Assembly: GCF_031082405.1 (NCBI RefSeq)
Contig: NZ_JAVHJU010000025.1
Coordinates: forward strand, 372,001 to 436,000
Reading direction: 5' to 3'
DNA length: 64,000 nucleotides
Origin: Amycolatopsis sp. A133
GTDB taxonomy: Bacteria > Actinomycetota > Actinomycetes > Mycobacteriales > Pseudonocardiaceae
The notes below the pieces were generated by a model, which had not been told where the DNA came from, did not search any database, and saw nothing but the letters and a program-made list of their open reading frames with translations. How positions within the stretch are numbered: the stretch's first letter is position 1; every line of letters begins with the position of its first letter. Made by a program: the position numbers and the translations under genes. Shown here in pieces: positions 1 to 9,742 of this stretch.

Positions 1-1
1 C

Positions 2-931
2 CTGGCGATCCTGCTGCCCGTCGCGATCAGCTCCGCCGGCGGCTTCTCCGGCATGAGCGAGAAGCTCGACGCGAGCTTCTTCAGCTTCAGCTCGATCGGC
101 ACGGACACGATCGTCACGTACTTCGTGATCTACACCTTCGGCCTGCTGATCGGCCAGGACATCTGGCAGCGTGTGTTCACCGCCCGCACGCCCGCGATCG
201 CGACGTCCGGCGGCATCACCTCCGGCGTCTACTGCCTGGTCTACGGCCTGGCCGGCGCTTTGATCGGTACCGCGGCGCACGCGCTGTACCCGGACATCGC
301 CAGCGCCCAGGACGCCTTCGCGACGATCGTCGAGCGGCTGCTGCCGACCGGCGTCCGCGGCCTGGTCCTGGCCGCCGCGCTCTCGGCGATGATGTCGACG
401 GCGAGCGGCGCGCTGATCGCGTGTTCCACCACCACGACGTCGGACCTGCTGACCAAGCTGGGCCTGAAGAAGGGCGACGAGGTCAGCCGCAACCGGCTCG
501 CCACGCTCGTGCTGGGACTGCTGGCCATCGGCATCGCGATGCTCGTCGACGACGTCGTCAACGCGCTCACCATCGCCTACGACATCCTGGTCGGCGGGCT
601 GCTGGTGGCGATCGTCGGCGCGCTGTTCTGGAAGCGCGGCACGCGGCAGGGCGCGTACGCGTCGATGGTGGCCGGCACGCTCTCGGTCATCGCCTTCATG
701 ATCATCGACGGCGTCGACGCCAACACCCCGATCTACTGGGGCCTCGGCGCCAGCCTGGTGATCTACCTGGCCGTCAGCTTCGCCACCCCCCGCACCCCCG
801 ACTCGATCCTTTCCCTCTGGACCCACCGCCTCACCGGCCCCGACCCCGCACTTTCACGTGAAAGTGATCCGGAGCCCGCACCTCCAGCTCACTTTCACGT
901 GAAAGTGCGGCTTTCCGACAATCAGGAGTGA
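2..931 (+). CDS. sodium:solute symporter (SSS family), 5' end outside the window
   Basis: The reading frame is open from the first bases of the window, so the gene starts upstream. The visible 309 residues hold at least seven hydrophobic segments and a hydrophilic tail, as in the C-terminal half of SSS transporters. The segment with [20 protein letters not shown] resembles the small-residue helix that lines the Na+ site in this family. Its TGA overlaps the downstream ureohydrolase region, which suggests one operon that imports and degrades a guanidino or amino compound. The last ~28 codons are odd because they are largely made of two copies of an 18-bp palindrome (849-866 and 890-907), which replaces the usual C-terminal tail. 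The substrate cannot be read from the sequence; arginine or a guanidino acid is inferred from context. Confidence 0.85.
   Translation: MAILLPVAISSAGGFSGMSEKLDASFFSFSSIGTDTIVTYFVIYTFGLLIGQDIWQRVFTARTPAIATSGGITSGVYCLVYGLAGALIGTAAHALYPDIASAQDAFATIVERLLPTGVRGLVLAAALSAMMSTASGALIACSTTTTSDLLTKLGLKKGDEVSRNRLATLVLGLLAIGIAMLVDDVVNALTIAYDILVGGLLVAIVGALFWKRGTRQGAYASMVAGTLSVIAFMIIDGVDANTPIYWGLGASLVIYLAVSFATPRTPDSILSLWTHRLTGPDPALSRESDPEPAPPAHFHVKVRLSDNQE
849..907. repeat. pair of perfect 18-bp palindromes in the symporter 3' end
   Basis: CACTTTCACGTGAAAGTG occurs at 849-866 and again at 890-907, separated by 23 bp. Both copies lie inside the last codons of the symporter. Each can form a tight hairpin in RNA, and together they could also pair with each other. 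The same CTTTCACGTGAAAG core recurs at 30593-30648, and a variant with a non-palindromic loop is found at 61307-61381. Confidence 0.9.
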
Positions 932-936
932 CAGCA

Positions 937-1881
937 GTGCCTAATATCGGACCTCTCGACTCGTCGCGCGTTCCCCGGTTCGCCGGCTTCGCGACCTTTG
1001 CGCGGCTGCCGCGGATCGACCAGGTCGAACGCGCCGACGTCGCCGTCGTGGGGGTGCCCTTCGACTCCGGCGTGTCCTACCGGCCCGGCGCGCGGTTCGG
1101 CCCGGCCGCCGTCCGCGAGGCGAGCCGGCTGCTGCGGCCGTACCACCCGGAGCTGGACGTCTCGCCGTTCGCCGAGAAGCAGGTCGTCGACGCCGGGGAC
1201 ATCGCGGTCAACCCGTTCAACATCGGCGAAGCGATCGAGACGCTGCAGCAGGAAGCCGAAGCGCTGCAGGCGAACGGGACACGGCTGGTGACCGTCGGCG
1301 GCGACCACACCATCGCGCTGCCGCTGCTGCGGGCCGCGGCCAAGAAGCACGGACCCGTTGCGCTGCTGCACTTCGACGCCCACCTCGACACCTGGGACAC
1401 CTACTTCGGCGAGCCGTACACCCACGGCACGCCGTTCCGGCGGGCGTCGGAGGAAGGGATCCTCGACACGAGCGCGTTGTCGCACGTCGGCACCCGCGGG
1501 CCGCTGTACGGCAAGCGCGACCTCGAGGAGGACCGCCGCCTCGGCTTCGGCATCGTCACCTCCGGCGACGTCATGCGCCGCGGCGTCGCCGAAACCGTCG
1601 ACGCGCTGCGGCAGCGCATCGGCGACCGGCCGCTGTACGTCTCGGTCGACATCGACGTCCTCGACCCGGCCCACGCGCCCGGCACCGGCACGCCCGAGGC
1701 GGGCGGGCTCACCAGCCGCGAACTGCTGGAGATCCTGCGCGGGCTGCGCGACCTGAACCTGGTCGGCGCGGACGTCGTCGAGCTCGCCCCGGCCTACGAC
1801 CACGCCGAAATCACCGCCATCGCGGCCTCGCACGTCGCCTACGACCTGGTGAGCCTGCTGACCCTGGGGACGGGCGCATGA
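937..1881 (+). CDS. ureohydrolase (agmatinase/guanidinobutyrase family)
   Basis: This is a 314-residue arginase/agmatinase-fold enzyme that hydrolyses a guanidino group to urea plus an amine, using two Mn2+ ions. The metal-binding motifs are all present: GGDH at residues 121-124, DAHLD at 147-151 and SVDIDVLDP with the DxD at 238-240, followed by [11 protein letters not shown] chose GTG at 937 because AGGAG at 924-928 is 8 bases upstream; the GTG at 928 overlaps that site. The gene is followed by an ATGA overlap with the ThDP enzyme. The family cannot be split into agmatinase and guanidinobutyrase by eye. The neighbouring AruI-like decarboxylase and aldehyde dehydrogenase favour 4-guanidinobutyrate as substrate, giving GABA and urea (inference). 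Confidence 0.85.
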   Translation: MPNIGPLDSSRVPRFAGFATFARLPRIDQVERADVAVVGVPFDSGVSYRPGARFGPAAVREASRLLRPYHPELDVSPFAEKQVVDAGDIAVNPFNIGEAIETLQQEAEALQANGTRLVTVGGDHTIALPLLRAAAKKHGPVALLHFDAHLDTWDTYFGEPYTHGTPFRRASEEGILDTSALSHVGTRGPLYGKRDLEEDRRLGFGIVTSGDVMRRGVAETVDALRQRIGDRPLYVSVDIDVLDPAHAPGTGTPEAGGLTSRELLEILRGLRDLNLVGADVVELAPAYDHAEITAIAASHVAYDLVSLLTLGTGA

Positions 1882-3521
1882 CCCGGATCGGCGGTGACGT
1901 CGTCGTCGAAACCCTGCGAGCCCTGGGCGCCGACACGGTGTTCGGCCTGCCGGGCCAGCACGCGCTGGGCCTGTTCGAGGCGCTGCGGCGGGCCGGTGAC
2001 CTGCGGGTGATCAGCGGGCGCGTCGAGAACAACCTCGCCTTCGCCGCCGACGGGCACGCCCGCGCGCGGCTCGCGGCGAACCCGGACGGCCCGGTGCCGG
2101 TGACGCCGCTGGTCGTGTCGACCGGCCCGGGCGCGCTGCTGACGTTGGCTTCGCTGCAGGAATCCCGCGCGGCTTCGGTGCCGGTGCTGGGAATCTCCAG
2201 CCAGGTCCCGGTGGCCGGGCTCGGCGGCGGGCGGCACGGCTACCTGCACGAACTGCCCGATCAGCAGGCCAGCTTCCGGGACGTCGTCAAGTCGGTGCAC
2301 GTCGTGCGCCGCGCGAGTCAGATCCCGTCGGCGTTGCGGGAGGCGTGGACGTCGGCGGCGACCGCGCCCTACGGCCCGGTGTGGGTCGAGATCCCTCAGG
2401 ACGTGCTGCTCGGGCCGGCCGGGCTCCCGCCGATCACGTCGGTGACGGCCGCGCCGCCGCCGCTGGAACCCCTGCCGGAGCTGGTCACGGAGGCAGCCGG
2501 CCTGCTGGCGGCGGCAGCGAACCCGGTGCTCCTCGCCGGCGGTGGAGCGCTGCGGTCGGGCGCGCACGCCGAGCTCCTGGCCTTGGCCGAAGCCCTGCGC
2601 GCGCCGGTGATCTCGACCTTCGGCGGCAAGGGCGTCTTCCCGTGGGACCACGAGCTGTCCGGCCGGTCATGGCTGGAGGACTGGCACACCACGGAGTTCC
2701 TCGCCGCCGCCGACGTGCTGCTCGTGCTGGGCTCCGGCCTCGGCGAGCTGTCCAGCAACTACCGCGAGTTCGCCCCGCGCGGCCGGGTGATCCAGGTCGA
2801 GGCCGACCTCGGGAAGCTGGAGTCGAACTACCCCGGCCTCGGCATCCACGCCGACGTCCGGCTCACCCTGCAGGCGCTGCTGGAATGGGTGCCGATGCGG
2901 CGCTCCGACGGCCGCGCCGAAGAAGCCGTCTCGGGACTGCTTTCCCGCGTCGAGTCGCGATTGGACGGTCAGGACCTGGCCGCCGAGCGGAAGCTGGTCG
3001 ACGACATCCGCGCGGCGCTGCCCGAGGGCACGCAGACGTTCTGGGACATGACGATCGCCGCGTACTGGGCCTGGTCGGCGTGGAACCCCGAGGGCGCGCC
3101 GATCCACACCGCCCAGGGCGCCGGCGGCCTCGGTTACGGGCTGCCGGGCGCGCTCGGCGGCGCCGTCTCCGGTGGTCCCACGCTGGCGGTGTCCGGGGAC
3201 GGCGGCGCGATGTACGGCGTCGCCGAGCTGGCCACGGCGGTGCAGCACGGCCTCGACGTCACGTGGCTGATCGTCGACGACGGCGGGTACGGCGTCCTGC
3301 GCGAGTACCTCACCGACGCCTTCGGCCACACGACGGCCACCGAGCTGGCCCGGCCCGACTTTGTGGCGCTGGCCGCCTCCTTCGGCGTGCCCGCGGGTAC
3401 GTCCACTTTAGACACGCTGGGCGCCGATCTGGCGAAGGCGTTGCGCACGCCCGGGCCGTCCGTCGTCGTCCTGCCCGCCCTGCTGAAGCTGTTCGCGCCG
3501 ACCCACCTGGAGAAGGCATGA
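1878..3521 (+). CDS. thiamine-diphosphate-dependent decarboxylase-like enzyme (acetolactate synthase superfamily)
   Basis: This is a 547-residue three-domain ThDP enzyme. The N-terminal PYR domain carries the catalytic glutamate (RVENN, Glu50). The C-terminal PP domain has the ThDP/Mg2+ motif GDGG at 440-443 followed by VDDGGYG. It overlaps the ureohydrolase by ATGA and ends in an ATGA overlap with the aldehyde dehydrogenase, so all three are translationally coupled. In the arginine transaminase pathway, AruI of this superfamily decarboxylates 2-ketoarginine to 4-guanidinobutyraldehyde. A ureohydrolase and an aldehyde dehydrogenase on either side make that role attractive, but it is inferred from context. 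A TTA leucine codon, rare in such genomes, occurs at residue 511 (3408-3410). It could also be an unrelated 2-oxoacid decarboxylase. Confidence 0.8.
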   Translation: MTRIGGDVVVETLRALGADTVFGLPGQHALGLFEALRRAGDLRVISGRVENNLAFAADGHARARLAANPDGPVPVTPLVVSTGPGALLTLASLQESRAASVPVLGISSQVPVAGLGGGRHGYLHELPDQQASFRDVVKSVHVVRRASQIPSALREAWTSAATAPYGPVWVEIPQDVLLGPAGLPPITSVTAAPPPLEPLPELVTEAAGLLAAAANPVLLAGGGALRSGAHAELLALAEALRAPVISTFGGKGVFPWDHELSGRSWLEDWHTTEFLAAADVLLVLGSGLGELSSNYREFAPRGRVIQVEADLGKLESNYPGLGIHADVRLTLQALLEWVPMRRSDGRAEEAVSGLLSRVESRLDGQDLAAERKLVDDIRAALPEGTQTFWDMTIAAYWAWSAWNPEGAPIHTAQGAGGLGYGLPGALGGAVSGGPTLAVSGDGGAMYGVAELATAVQHGLDVTWLIVDDGGYGVLREYLTDAFGHTTATELARPDFVALAASFGVPAGTSTLDTLGADLAKALRTPGPSVVVLPALLKLFAPTHLEKA

Positions 3522-4876
3522 CCCGCACGCTCGACCTGACCGACCCGGCGACCGGCGAGGTGTTCGGCACCAGCACGGTCGCCGGTGAGTCCGATGTGGA
3601 CAAGGCGATGGCGGCCGCGTCCCGTGCGTTCGCGGTGTGGCGTCGCAGCACGCCGGCGCAGCGTCAGCTCGCGCTGCTGAAGATCGCCGACGCCCTGGAG
3701 GCGCGGGCCGCCGAGTTCGCCGACCTCGAAGTGCGCGAAACCGGCAAGATCCGGTCCGTGGTGCTCGACGAGGAGATCCCGGAGTGCGTGAGCGCGCTGC
3801 GGTTCTTCGCGGGGGCCGCCCGGCAGCTGGAAGGCAGCGCGGCCGGGGAGTACACGCCGGGCCACACCTCGGTGATCCGCCGCGAGCCGGTGGGCGTCTG
3901 CGCGCAGATCGCGCCGTGGAACTACCCGCTGATGATGGCGGTCTGGAAGATCGCGCCGGCGCTGGCCGCGGGCAACACGGTCGTGCTCAAGCCCGCCGAG
4001 ACGACACCCTCGACCGCCGTGCTGCTGGCCCGCGTCGCCGCGGAGTTCCTGCCTGCGGGGGCTTTCACCGTGCTGACCGGCGACCGCGACACCGGCCGCG
4101 CGCTGGTCAAGCACCCGGTCACCGACCTCGTCTCGATCACCGGGTCGACACGGGCGGGCATCGACGTCGCCACCGTGGCCGCCGCCGACCTCAAGCGCAC
4201 CCACCTGGAACTGGGCGGCAACGCACCGCTGCTGGTCTTCCCCGACGCCGGCCTCGCCGCGACGGTCGACGGCATCGTGGACGCGGCGTTCTACAACGCC
4301 GGCCAGGACTGCACCGCGGGCAGCCGGGTGCTGGTGCACGCCTCGATCCACGACGACTTCGTCGCTTCGCTGGCGAAGGCCGCTTCGGCGCAGACGCCGG
4401 GCGTCGACTTCGGGCCGCTCAACAGCGCGGCGCAGTTCTCGCGCGTCCAGGGGCTGATCTCGCGGCTGCCGTCGCACGCACGGATCGAAACCGGCGGCAC
4501 GCGGTTCGGCTCACGGGGCTTCTTCTTCGCCCCCACGGTGATTTCGGGGGTCCGCCAGGACGACGAGATCGTCCAGGAGGAGATCTTCGGCCCGGTGCTC
4601 ACGGTCCAGCCGTTCGCGGACGAGACCGAGGCGGTTTCCCTGGCCAACGGCGTGCCGTACGGGCTGGCGTCCTCGGTGTGGACGAAGGACCTCGGCGTCG
4701 CCGCGCGGGTGTCGGCCGAGCTGGACTTCGGCTGCGTGTGGGTCAACACGCACGGGCCGCTGGTCGCCGAGATGCCGCACGGCGGCTTCGGTCACTCCGG
4801 CCACGGCAAGGACCTTTCGGCGTACTCCTTCGCCGAATACACGCGGGTCAAGCACGTGATGACGAGGTTCGCATGA
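3518..4876 (+). CDS. aldehyde dehydrogenase (aminobutyraldehyde/guanidinobutyraldehyde type)
   Basis: This is a 452-residue NAD(P)+-dependent aldehyde dehydrogenase. It has the [20 protein letters not shown] cofactor region, the general base in LELGGN (Glu231), the catalytic Cys265 in NAGQDCTAGSR, and EEIFGPVL near the C terminus. The ATG at 3518 overlaps the previous stop (ATGA). At ~450 residues it is slightly shorter than the usual 475-500. The closest functional classes are 4-aminobutyraldehyde and 4-guanidinobutyraldehyde dehydrogenases. In this operon it would oxidise the aldehyde released by the ThDP enzyme and hand the acid to the ureohydrolase (inference). Confidence 0.88.
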   Translation: MTRTLDLTDPATGEVFGTSTVAGESDVDKAMAAASRAFAVWRRSTPAQRQLALLKIADALEARAAEFADLEVRETGKIRSVVLDEEIPECVSALRFFAGAARQLEGSAAGEYTPGHTSVIRREPVGVCAQIAPWNYPLMMAVWKIAPALAAGNTVVLKPAETTPSTAVLLARVAAEFLPAGAFTVLTGDRDTGRALVKHPVTDLVSITGSTRAGIDVATVAAADLKRTHLELGGNAPLLVFPDAGLAATVDGIVDAAFYNAGQDCTAGSRVLVHASIHDDFVASLAKAASAQTPGVDFGPLNSAAQFSRVQGLISRLPSHARIETGGTRFGSRGFFFAPTVISGVRQDDEIVQEEIFGPVLTVQPFADETEAVSLANGVPYGLASSVWTKDLGVAARVSAELDFGCVWVNTHGPLVAEMPHGGFGHSGHGKDLSAYSFAEYTRVKHVMTRFA

Positions 4877-4917
4877 GCGCGCGCGTGACGGAGATCGAGC
4901 AGCACGGCTCTTGGTGA
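4873..4917 (+). other. 14-codon ORF coupled to the aldehyde dehydrogenase stop
   Basis: ATGA at 4873-4876 restarts translation for MSARVTEIEQHGSW before a TGA. The arrangement copies the ATGA junctions inside this operon, so a ribosome finishing the dehydrogenase would probably read it. No family is recognised. It may be the remnant N terminus of a lost gene, since it is followed at once by the 3' end of dxs on the other strand. It could also be a genuine micropeptide or chance. Confidence 0.25.
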
Positions 4918-4943
4918 CCCTTCCCCACCGCGGCCAAAGCGAC

Positions 4944-6845
4944 TCAGCGCCGATCAGCGTTCTCCGGAGCCTCCGAAGAACCCAGCCGCCCGGAAGCCCA
5001 CTCGGTGACCCGCCGAGCCACGTCCTGAGCCGTCAACCCGATCCGGCCCAAGACCTCGTCCCGGCTCCCGTGATCGTGAAAAGACTGCGGCACAGCCAGA
5101 TCCCGCAACGGCACATCACACTCGGCATCCCGGAACAACGCAGCCAACGCCGACCCGAACCCACCATGCCGCCCGCTGTCCTCGACCGTCACCACCAGCT
5201 TGTGCTGCGCCGCCAGCGCCACCAGCTCGGCCGGCACCGGCAGCACCCAGCGCGGGTCCACCACGGTGACCCCGATGCCCTGATCGGCCAGCCGATCCGC
5301 GGCCGCCAGCCCGAGCGTCGCGAACGCGCCCACCGTCACGAGCAGCACGTCCGCACCGTGGGACGGGCGCCGCAGCACGTCCACCGTGCCGATCCGCTCC
5401 ACCGCCGTCACGTCCGTGCCGACCTTGCCCTTCGAGAACCGCAGCGCGGTCGGCCCGTCGGACACCTCGACGGCTTCGCGCAGCTCCTCGCGCAGCGTCC
5501 CCGGGTCGCGCGGCGCCGCCACCCGCATCCCCGGCACCATGCCGAGCAGCGAGAGGTCCCACATGCCGTGGTGGCTCGGCCCGTCCGGCCCGGTGATGCC
5601 GGCCCGGTCGAGCACCAGCGTCACCGGCAGGCGGTGCAGCGCGACATCCATCAGCACCTGGTCGAACGCGCGGTTGAGGAACGTCGAGTAGATCGCCACC
5701 ACCGGGTGCAGCCCGCCCATCGCGAGCCCGGCGGCCGAGGTGACCGCGTGCTGCTCGGCGATGCCGACGTCGTACCAGCGGTCCGGGAACGCCTCGGCGA
5801 ACTTGTCCAGCCCGGTGGAACGCAGCATCGCCGCGGTGATGGCGACGACGTCCTCGCGGTCGGCGCCGATCTTCGCCAGCTCGTCGCCGAACACGCCGGT
5901 CCAGCTCGGGCCCTTCACCGGCGGCAGGCCGGTCTCCGGGTCGATCGGGTCGGTCTGGTGCATCTGGTCGTGCTCGTTGTTCACCGCCGGCGCGTAACCG
6001 TGGCCCTTCTCGGTGACCACGTGCACGATCACCGCGCCGCCGAACGCCTTCGCGCTGTGCAGGGCCTTTTCCAGCGCCACCTGGTCGTGGCCGTCGACCG
6101 GGCCGAGGTACTTCAGGCCGAGGTCGGAGAACATCGCCTGCGGGCTCAGCGCGTCCTTCAGGCCGGCCTTCGCGGCGTGCAGCGCGGCGTAGATCGGCTT
6201 GCCGACGACCGGGGTGTGCTTGAGGATCTCGCGGCCGCCGTCGAGGAGCCGCTCGTAGCCGGGCTGCAGGCGCAGCGCCGCGAGGTGGTCGGCCAGGCCG
6301 CCGATGGTCGGCGAGTACGAGCGGCCGTTGTCGTTGATCACGATGACGACCGGGCGGTCCTTGTGCGCGGCGATGTTGTTGAGCGCCTCCCAGCACATGC
6401 CGCCGGTGAGCGCGCCGTCGCCGACGACGGCGATCGCGTGCCGCCCGCCGCCGGCCAGCTCGAACGCCTTCGCCAAACCGTCCACATAGGACAGACCGGA
6501 GGAGGCGTGGCTGCTCTCCACCCAGTCGTGTTCACTCTCCGCGCGCGACGGGTAACCGGTGAGCCCGCCGGTCTGGCGGAGCAGGTCGAACCCGGCCGCG
6601 CGGCCGGTGACGAGCTTGTGCACGTACGCCTGGTGACCGACGTCCCACACGATCGCGTCGCGGGGCGAGTCGAACACGCGGTGCAGCGCCAGGGTCAGCT
6701 CGACGACGCCGAGGTTCGGCCCCAGGTGGCCGCCCGCCCGCCGGACCTTGTCGACGAGGAAGTCCCGGATCTCGGCGGCCAGTTCGCCGAGGTCCTCGAC
6801 ACTCATGCGCTTCAGGTCCGCCGGTCCGCTCACGGACTCCAGCAT
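4944..6845 (-). CDS. dxs: 1-deoxy-D-xylulose-5-phosphate synthase
   Basis: Dxs condenses pyruvate and glyceraldehyde 3-phosphate to DXP, the first step of MEP isoprenoid synthesis, using ThDP and Mg2+. The 633-residue product has the full family length. Visible motifs are [10 protein letters not shown], the ThDP motif [25 protein letters not shown] and the transketolase C domain ([14 protein letters not shown]). The ATG at 6845 has GGTGGAG about 10 bases upstream; an in-frame GTG lies two codons earlier. It corresponds to mycobacterial dxs1 at the head of the conserved block. No terminator is seen in the 26 bp separating it from the opposing 14-codon ORF. Confidence 0.97.
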   Translation of the reverse strand: MLESVSGPADLKRMSVEDLGELAAEIRDFLVDKVRRAGGHLGPNLGVVELTLALHRVFDSPRDAIVWDVGHQAYVHKLVTGRAAGFDLLRQTGGLTGYPSRAESEHDWVESSHASSGLSYVDGLAKAFELAGGGRHAIAVVGDGALTGGMCWEALNNIAAHKDRPVVIVINDNGRSYSPTIGGLADHLAALRLQPGYERLLDGGREILKHTPVVGKPIYAALHAAKAGLKDALSPQAMFSDLGLKYLGPVDGHDQVALEKALHSAKAFGGAVIVHVVTEKGHGYAPAVNNEHDQMHQTDPIDPETGLPPVKGPSWTGVFGDELAKIGADREDVVAITAAMLRSTGLDKFAEAFPDRWYDVGIAEQHAVTSAAGLAMGGLHPVVAIYSTFLNRAFDQVLMDVALHRLPVTLVLDRAGITGPDGPSHHGMWDLSLLGMVPGMRVAAPRDPGTLREELREAVEVSDGPTALRFSKGKVGTDVTAVERIGTVDVLRRPSHGADVLLVTVGAFATLGLAAADRLADQGIGVTVVDPRWVLPVPAELVALAAQHKLVVTVEDSGRHGGFGSALAALFRDAECDVPLRDLAVPQSFHDHGSRDEVLGRIGLTAQDVARRVTEWASGRLGSSEAPENADRR

Positions 6846-7025
6846 CGTCACTCGTCTCCACCTCACTCGCTCGGTTCCGGCCAGTCTACGGAGACCCGCT
6901 AGAGCGGGGCCGCAGGCCGCGTCGGGCGTCACAGCCGGAGCGCAACCGCAGGTCATCACGCGGGGTGAACCTCGTCTCCCCGCGTCGCTGTGGCGGTCAC
7001 GCCGCGTGGCCACGAGAATGGCCGC

Positions 7026-8495
7026 ATGGCGGATTTTTTCATCGGCGGCGAATGGGTGGACGCGGTGGACGGCGGCCGGCGGGAGATCCGCTGCCCGGCC
7101 GACGGCTCGCTGGTCGCGACGGTCGCCGAAGGCACCGCCAAGGACACCGGGGCCGCCATCGCGGCGGCGCGCCGGGCGTTCGACACCGGCCCGTGGCCCG
7201 GCACACCCGCGCACCAGCGCGGTGACCTGCTGCTGCGTGCGGCCGAGCTGCTGGACCGCGACGCGGAGGCGTTCGCCCGCGCCGAGTCGCTCGACACCGG
7301 CAAGCGCCTGGTCGAGAGCCGCTACGACATGGCCGACATCGCCGCCTGCCTGCGCTACTTCGGCAAGCTCGCGGCGCAGGACGCCGGACGCGTCGTCGAC
7401 ACCGGCAACCCGGACGCGGTCAGCCGGATCGTGCACGAGCCGGTCGGCGTCTGCGGTCTGATCACGCCCTGGAACTACCCGCTGCTGCAGACCGTGTGGA
7501 AGATCGCACCGGCGCTGGCCGCGGGCAACACGTTCGTGCTCAAGCCGAGCGAGCTGACCCCGCACACGGCGATCCTGTTCCTCAAGCTGCTCACCGAGGC
7601 CGGCCTGCCGCCGGGCGTGGGCAACCTGGTGCTCGGCGCGGGCGCGGAGGCCGGCGCGCCGCTGGCTTCGCACCCGGACGTCGACCTCGTGTCGTTCACC
7701 GGCGGGCTCGCGACCGGGAAGGTGATCGCCGCGGCGGCCGCGGCCACGGTCAAGAAGGTGGCGCTGGAGCTGGGCGGGAAGAACCCGAACGTGGTGTTCG
7801 CCGACGCCGACTTCGAGACCGCGGTCGACTACGCGCTGACGGCGGTGTTCCTGCATTCGGGCCAGGTGTGCTCGGCGGGTGCGCGGCTGATCGTCCAGCG
7901 GGAGTGGCACGACGAGTTCGTCGACGAGCTGGTCCGCCGCGCCGAGCGGATCCGCCTGGGCGGCCCGTTCGACCCGCAGGCGGAAACCGGCCCGCTGATC
8001 TCGGCGGCGCACCGGGAGAAGGTCGAGGCGTACGTGGCGGCCGCGCTGGCCGAGGGCGCGGTGCTGCGCACGGGCGGCCGCCGCCCGGACGACCCGGCCC
8101 TGCAGGACGGCTGCTACTACCTGCCGACCATCCTCGACCAGGTGAAACAGGGTTCGTCGGCGGTGGTGGAGGAGTCGTTCGGCCCGGTGCTGACGGTCGA
8201 GACGTTCACCGACGAGGACGACGCGGTCCGCATCGCCAACGACACGCACTACGGCCTGGCCGGCGCGGTGTTCACCCAGGACGCCGGGCGCGCCCAGCGC
8301 GTGGCGGGACGGCTGCGCCACGGGACGGTGTGGATCAACGACTTCCACCCGTACCTGCCCCAGGCGGAGTGGGGCGGCTACAAGCAGTCCGGCTTCGGCC
8401 GCGAGCTGGGTCCGACGGGGCTGGCGGAGTACACCGAGGTCAAGCACATCTACCAGAACCTGCGGCCGGCGCCGCAGCACTGGTTCGCGGGCTGA
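7026..8495 (+). CDS. betaine-aldehyde dehydrogenase-like aldehyde dehydrogenase
   Basis: This is a 489-residue NAD+-dependent aldehyde dehydrogenase. The N terminus [23 protein letters not shown] (Glu248), [12 protein letters not shown] (catalytic Cys282) and [20 protein letters not shown] near the C terminus match GbsA/BetB-type enzymes, which make glycine betaine. I chose ATG 7026 rather than the in-frame ATG at 6990 because it begins at the family's N terminus. A -10-like GAGAAT at 7014-7019 lies six bases before it, which suggests a leaderless mRNA. It stands alone, divergent from dxs and convergent with the methyltransferase gene. The substrate is inferred from motif resemblance. Confidence 0.85.
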   Translation: MADFFIGGEWVDAVDGGRREIRCPADGSLVATVAEGTAKDTGAAIAAARRAFDTGPWPGTPAHQRGDLLLRAAELLDRDAEAFARAESLDTGKRLVESRYDMADIAACLRYFGKLAAQDAGRVVDTGNPDAVSRIVHEPVGVCGLITPWNYPLLQTVWKIAPALAAGNTFVLKPSELTPHTAILFLKLLTEAGLPPGVGNLVLGAGAEAGAPLASHPDVDLVSFTGGLATGKVIAAAAAATVKKVALELGGKNPNVVFADADFETAVDYALTAVFLHSGQVCSAGARLIVQREWHDEFVDELVRRAERIRLGGPFDPQAETGPLISAAHREKVEAYVAAALAEGAVLRTGGRRPDDPALQDGCYYLPTILDQVKQGSSAVVEESFGPVLTVETFTDEDDAVRIANDTHYGLAGAVFTQDAGRAQRVAGRLRHGTVWINDFHPYLPQAEWGGYKQSGFGRELGPTGLAEYTEVKHIYQNLRPAPQHWFAG

Positions 8496-8554
8496 GCTGC
8501 TCGGCGGCCCGAGCGCCGGTCTGCAGCGCGGGCCACCGAACCACCACCGGCGAT

Positions 8555-9742
8555 TCAGGACAGCAGCGCCACGCACTCCACGTGGTGGGTCATCGGGAAC
8601 GCGTCGAACGCCCGCAGGTCCGTCAGCGAATACCCGTGGGCGGTGAAGGTCGCCACGTCGCGGGCCAGCGCCGCCGGGTCGCAGGCGACGTACACGATCC
8701 GGTCGGGTGCCCCCGCCACGATCGACTCCACGACCCCCTTGCCCGCGCCCTTGCGGGGCGGGTCCAGCACCACCACGTCGACCGGCTTGTCCGCCGTCGC
8801 CAGGACGTGCTCCACGCGCCCGGCGTGCCACGAAACCTGCGGCAGGTCGGCGAGGTTGCGCTCGCCGTCGGCGACCGCGCGCCGGCCGGACTCCACCGCC
8901 AGCACCCGGCCCGCCGCGCCGACCTGGGTCGCCAGCACCGACGCGAACAGCCCGACCCCGGCGTAGAGATCCCAGGCCGACCCGCCCGCCGGCGCTTCCG
9001 CCCACTCCGCCACGACCGCGGCCAGCGTCGACGCCGCCGCCGGGTGGACCTGCCAGAAACCGTGCGCGTCCAGGCGCCAGTCGCGGCCCGCCGCGTGCTG
9101 GACCGCGATCCCGCCGCTCAGCTGCCGCGCCCGCACCTTGCCGCGCACCGTCGACAGCTCCCGCACGTGGACGCCGCCGTCGCCGTCCTGGGTGACCTCC
9201 AGCTCGCTGCCCGGCCGCCAGCGCCGCGCCAGGACGTCGTCGAGCTCGCCGGGCACCGCGATCGGGCAGTCGTCCAGGGCCACCACCCGGTGGCTGTGGT
9301 GGGCCCGCAGCCCCGCACGTCCTTCCCCGTCGGCGACCAGCCGGACGCGGCTGCGCCAGTCCAGCGGCCCGCCCTCGAGGGCTTCCACGACGACGTCCCG
9401 CTCGATGCCGGCCAGCCGCTGCAGCTGCTCCGCGACCACCGCCGCCTTCAGCGAGCGCTGGTAGCCCGGGTCGGCGTGCTGCCAGTCGCAGCCGCCGCAG
9501 CCGCCGGGCACCGCGAGCGGGCACGGCGGCTCGACCCGGAACTCCGAGGCCGAGAGCACCTCGACCGCGTCGCCGCGGCAGAACGACCCGCCGTTGTCCT
9601 CGGTCACCTGGACGCGGACGCGCTCGCCCGGCAGCGCGTGCCGGACGAACACGACCCGTCCTTCGGCGCGGGCCACGCAGTGGCCGCCGTGCGCCACCGC
9701 GCCGACCTCCACCTCGAGGACCCGGCCCAGCCAGCTGGTCAT
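8555..9742 (-). CDS. TrmA/RumA-family class I SAM-dependent RNA (uracil-C5) methyltransferase
   Basis: The 395-residue protein begins with a TRAM RNA-binding domain ([17 protein letters not shown]). A cysteine cluster [12 protein letters not shown] follows, resembling the Fe-S site of RumA. The Rossmann methyltransferase domain has the SAM motif [13 protein letters not shown], the catalytic DPPRKGAG loop and the C-terminal [12 protein letters not shown] with the nucleophilic Cys. It should methylate C5 of a uridine in tRNA or rRNA; the exact target is unknown. Its ATG overlaps the stop of the upstream permease (ATGA 9739-9742). The order equals Rv2689c next to Rv2690c. Confidence 0.9.
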   Translation of the reverse strand: MTSWLGRVLEVEVGAVAHGGHCVARAEGRVVFVRHALPGERVRVQVTEDNGGSFCRGDAVEVLSASEFRVEPPCPLAVPGGCGGCDWQHADPGYQRSLKAAVVAEQLQRLAGIERDVVVEALEGGPLDWRSRVRLVADGEGRAGLRAHHSHRVVALDDCPIAVPGELDDVLARRWRPGSELEVTQDGDGGVHVRELSTVRGKVRARQLSGGIAVQHAAGRDWRLDAHGFWQVHPAAASTLAAVVAEWAEAPAGGSAWDLYAGVGLFASVLATQVGAAGRVLAVESGRRAVADGERNLADLPQVSWHAGRVEHVLATADKPVDVVVLDPPRKGAGKGVVESIVAGAPDRIVYVACDPAALARDVATFTAHGYSLTDLRAFDAFPMTHHVECVALLS

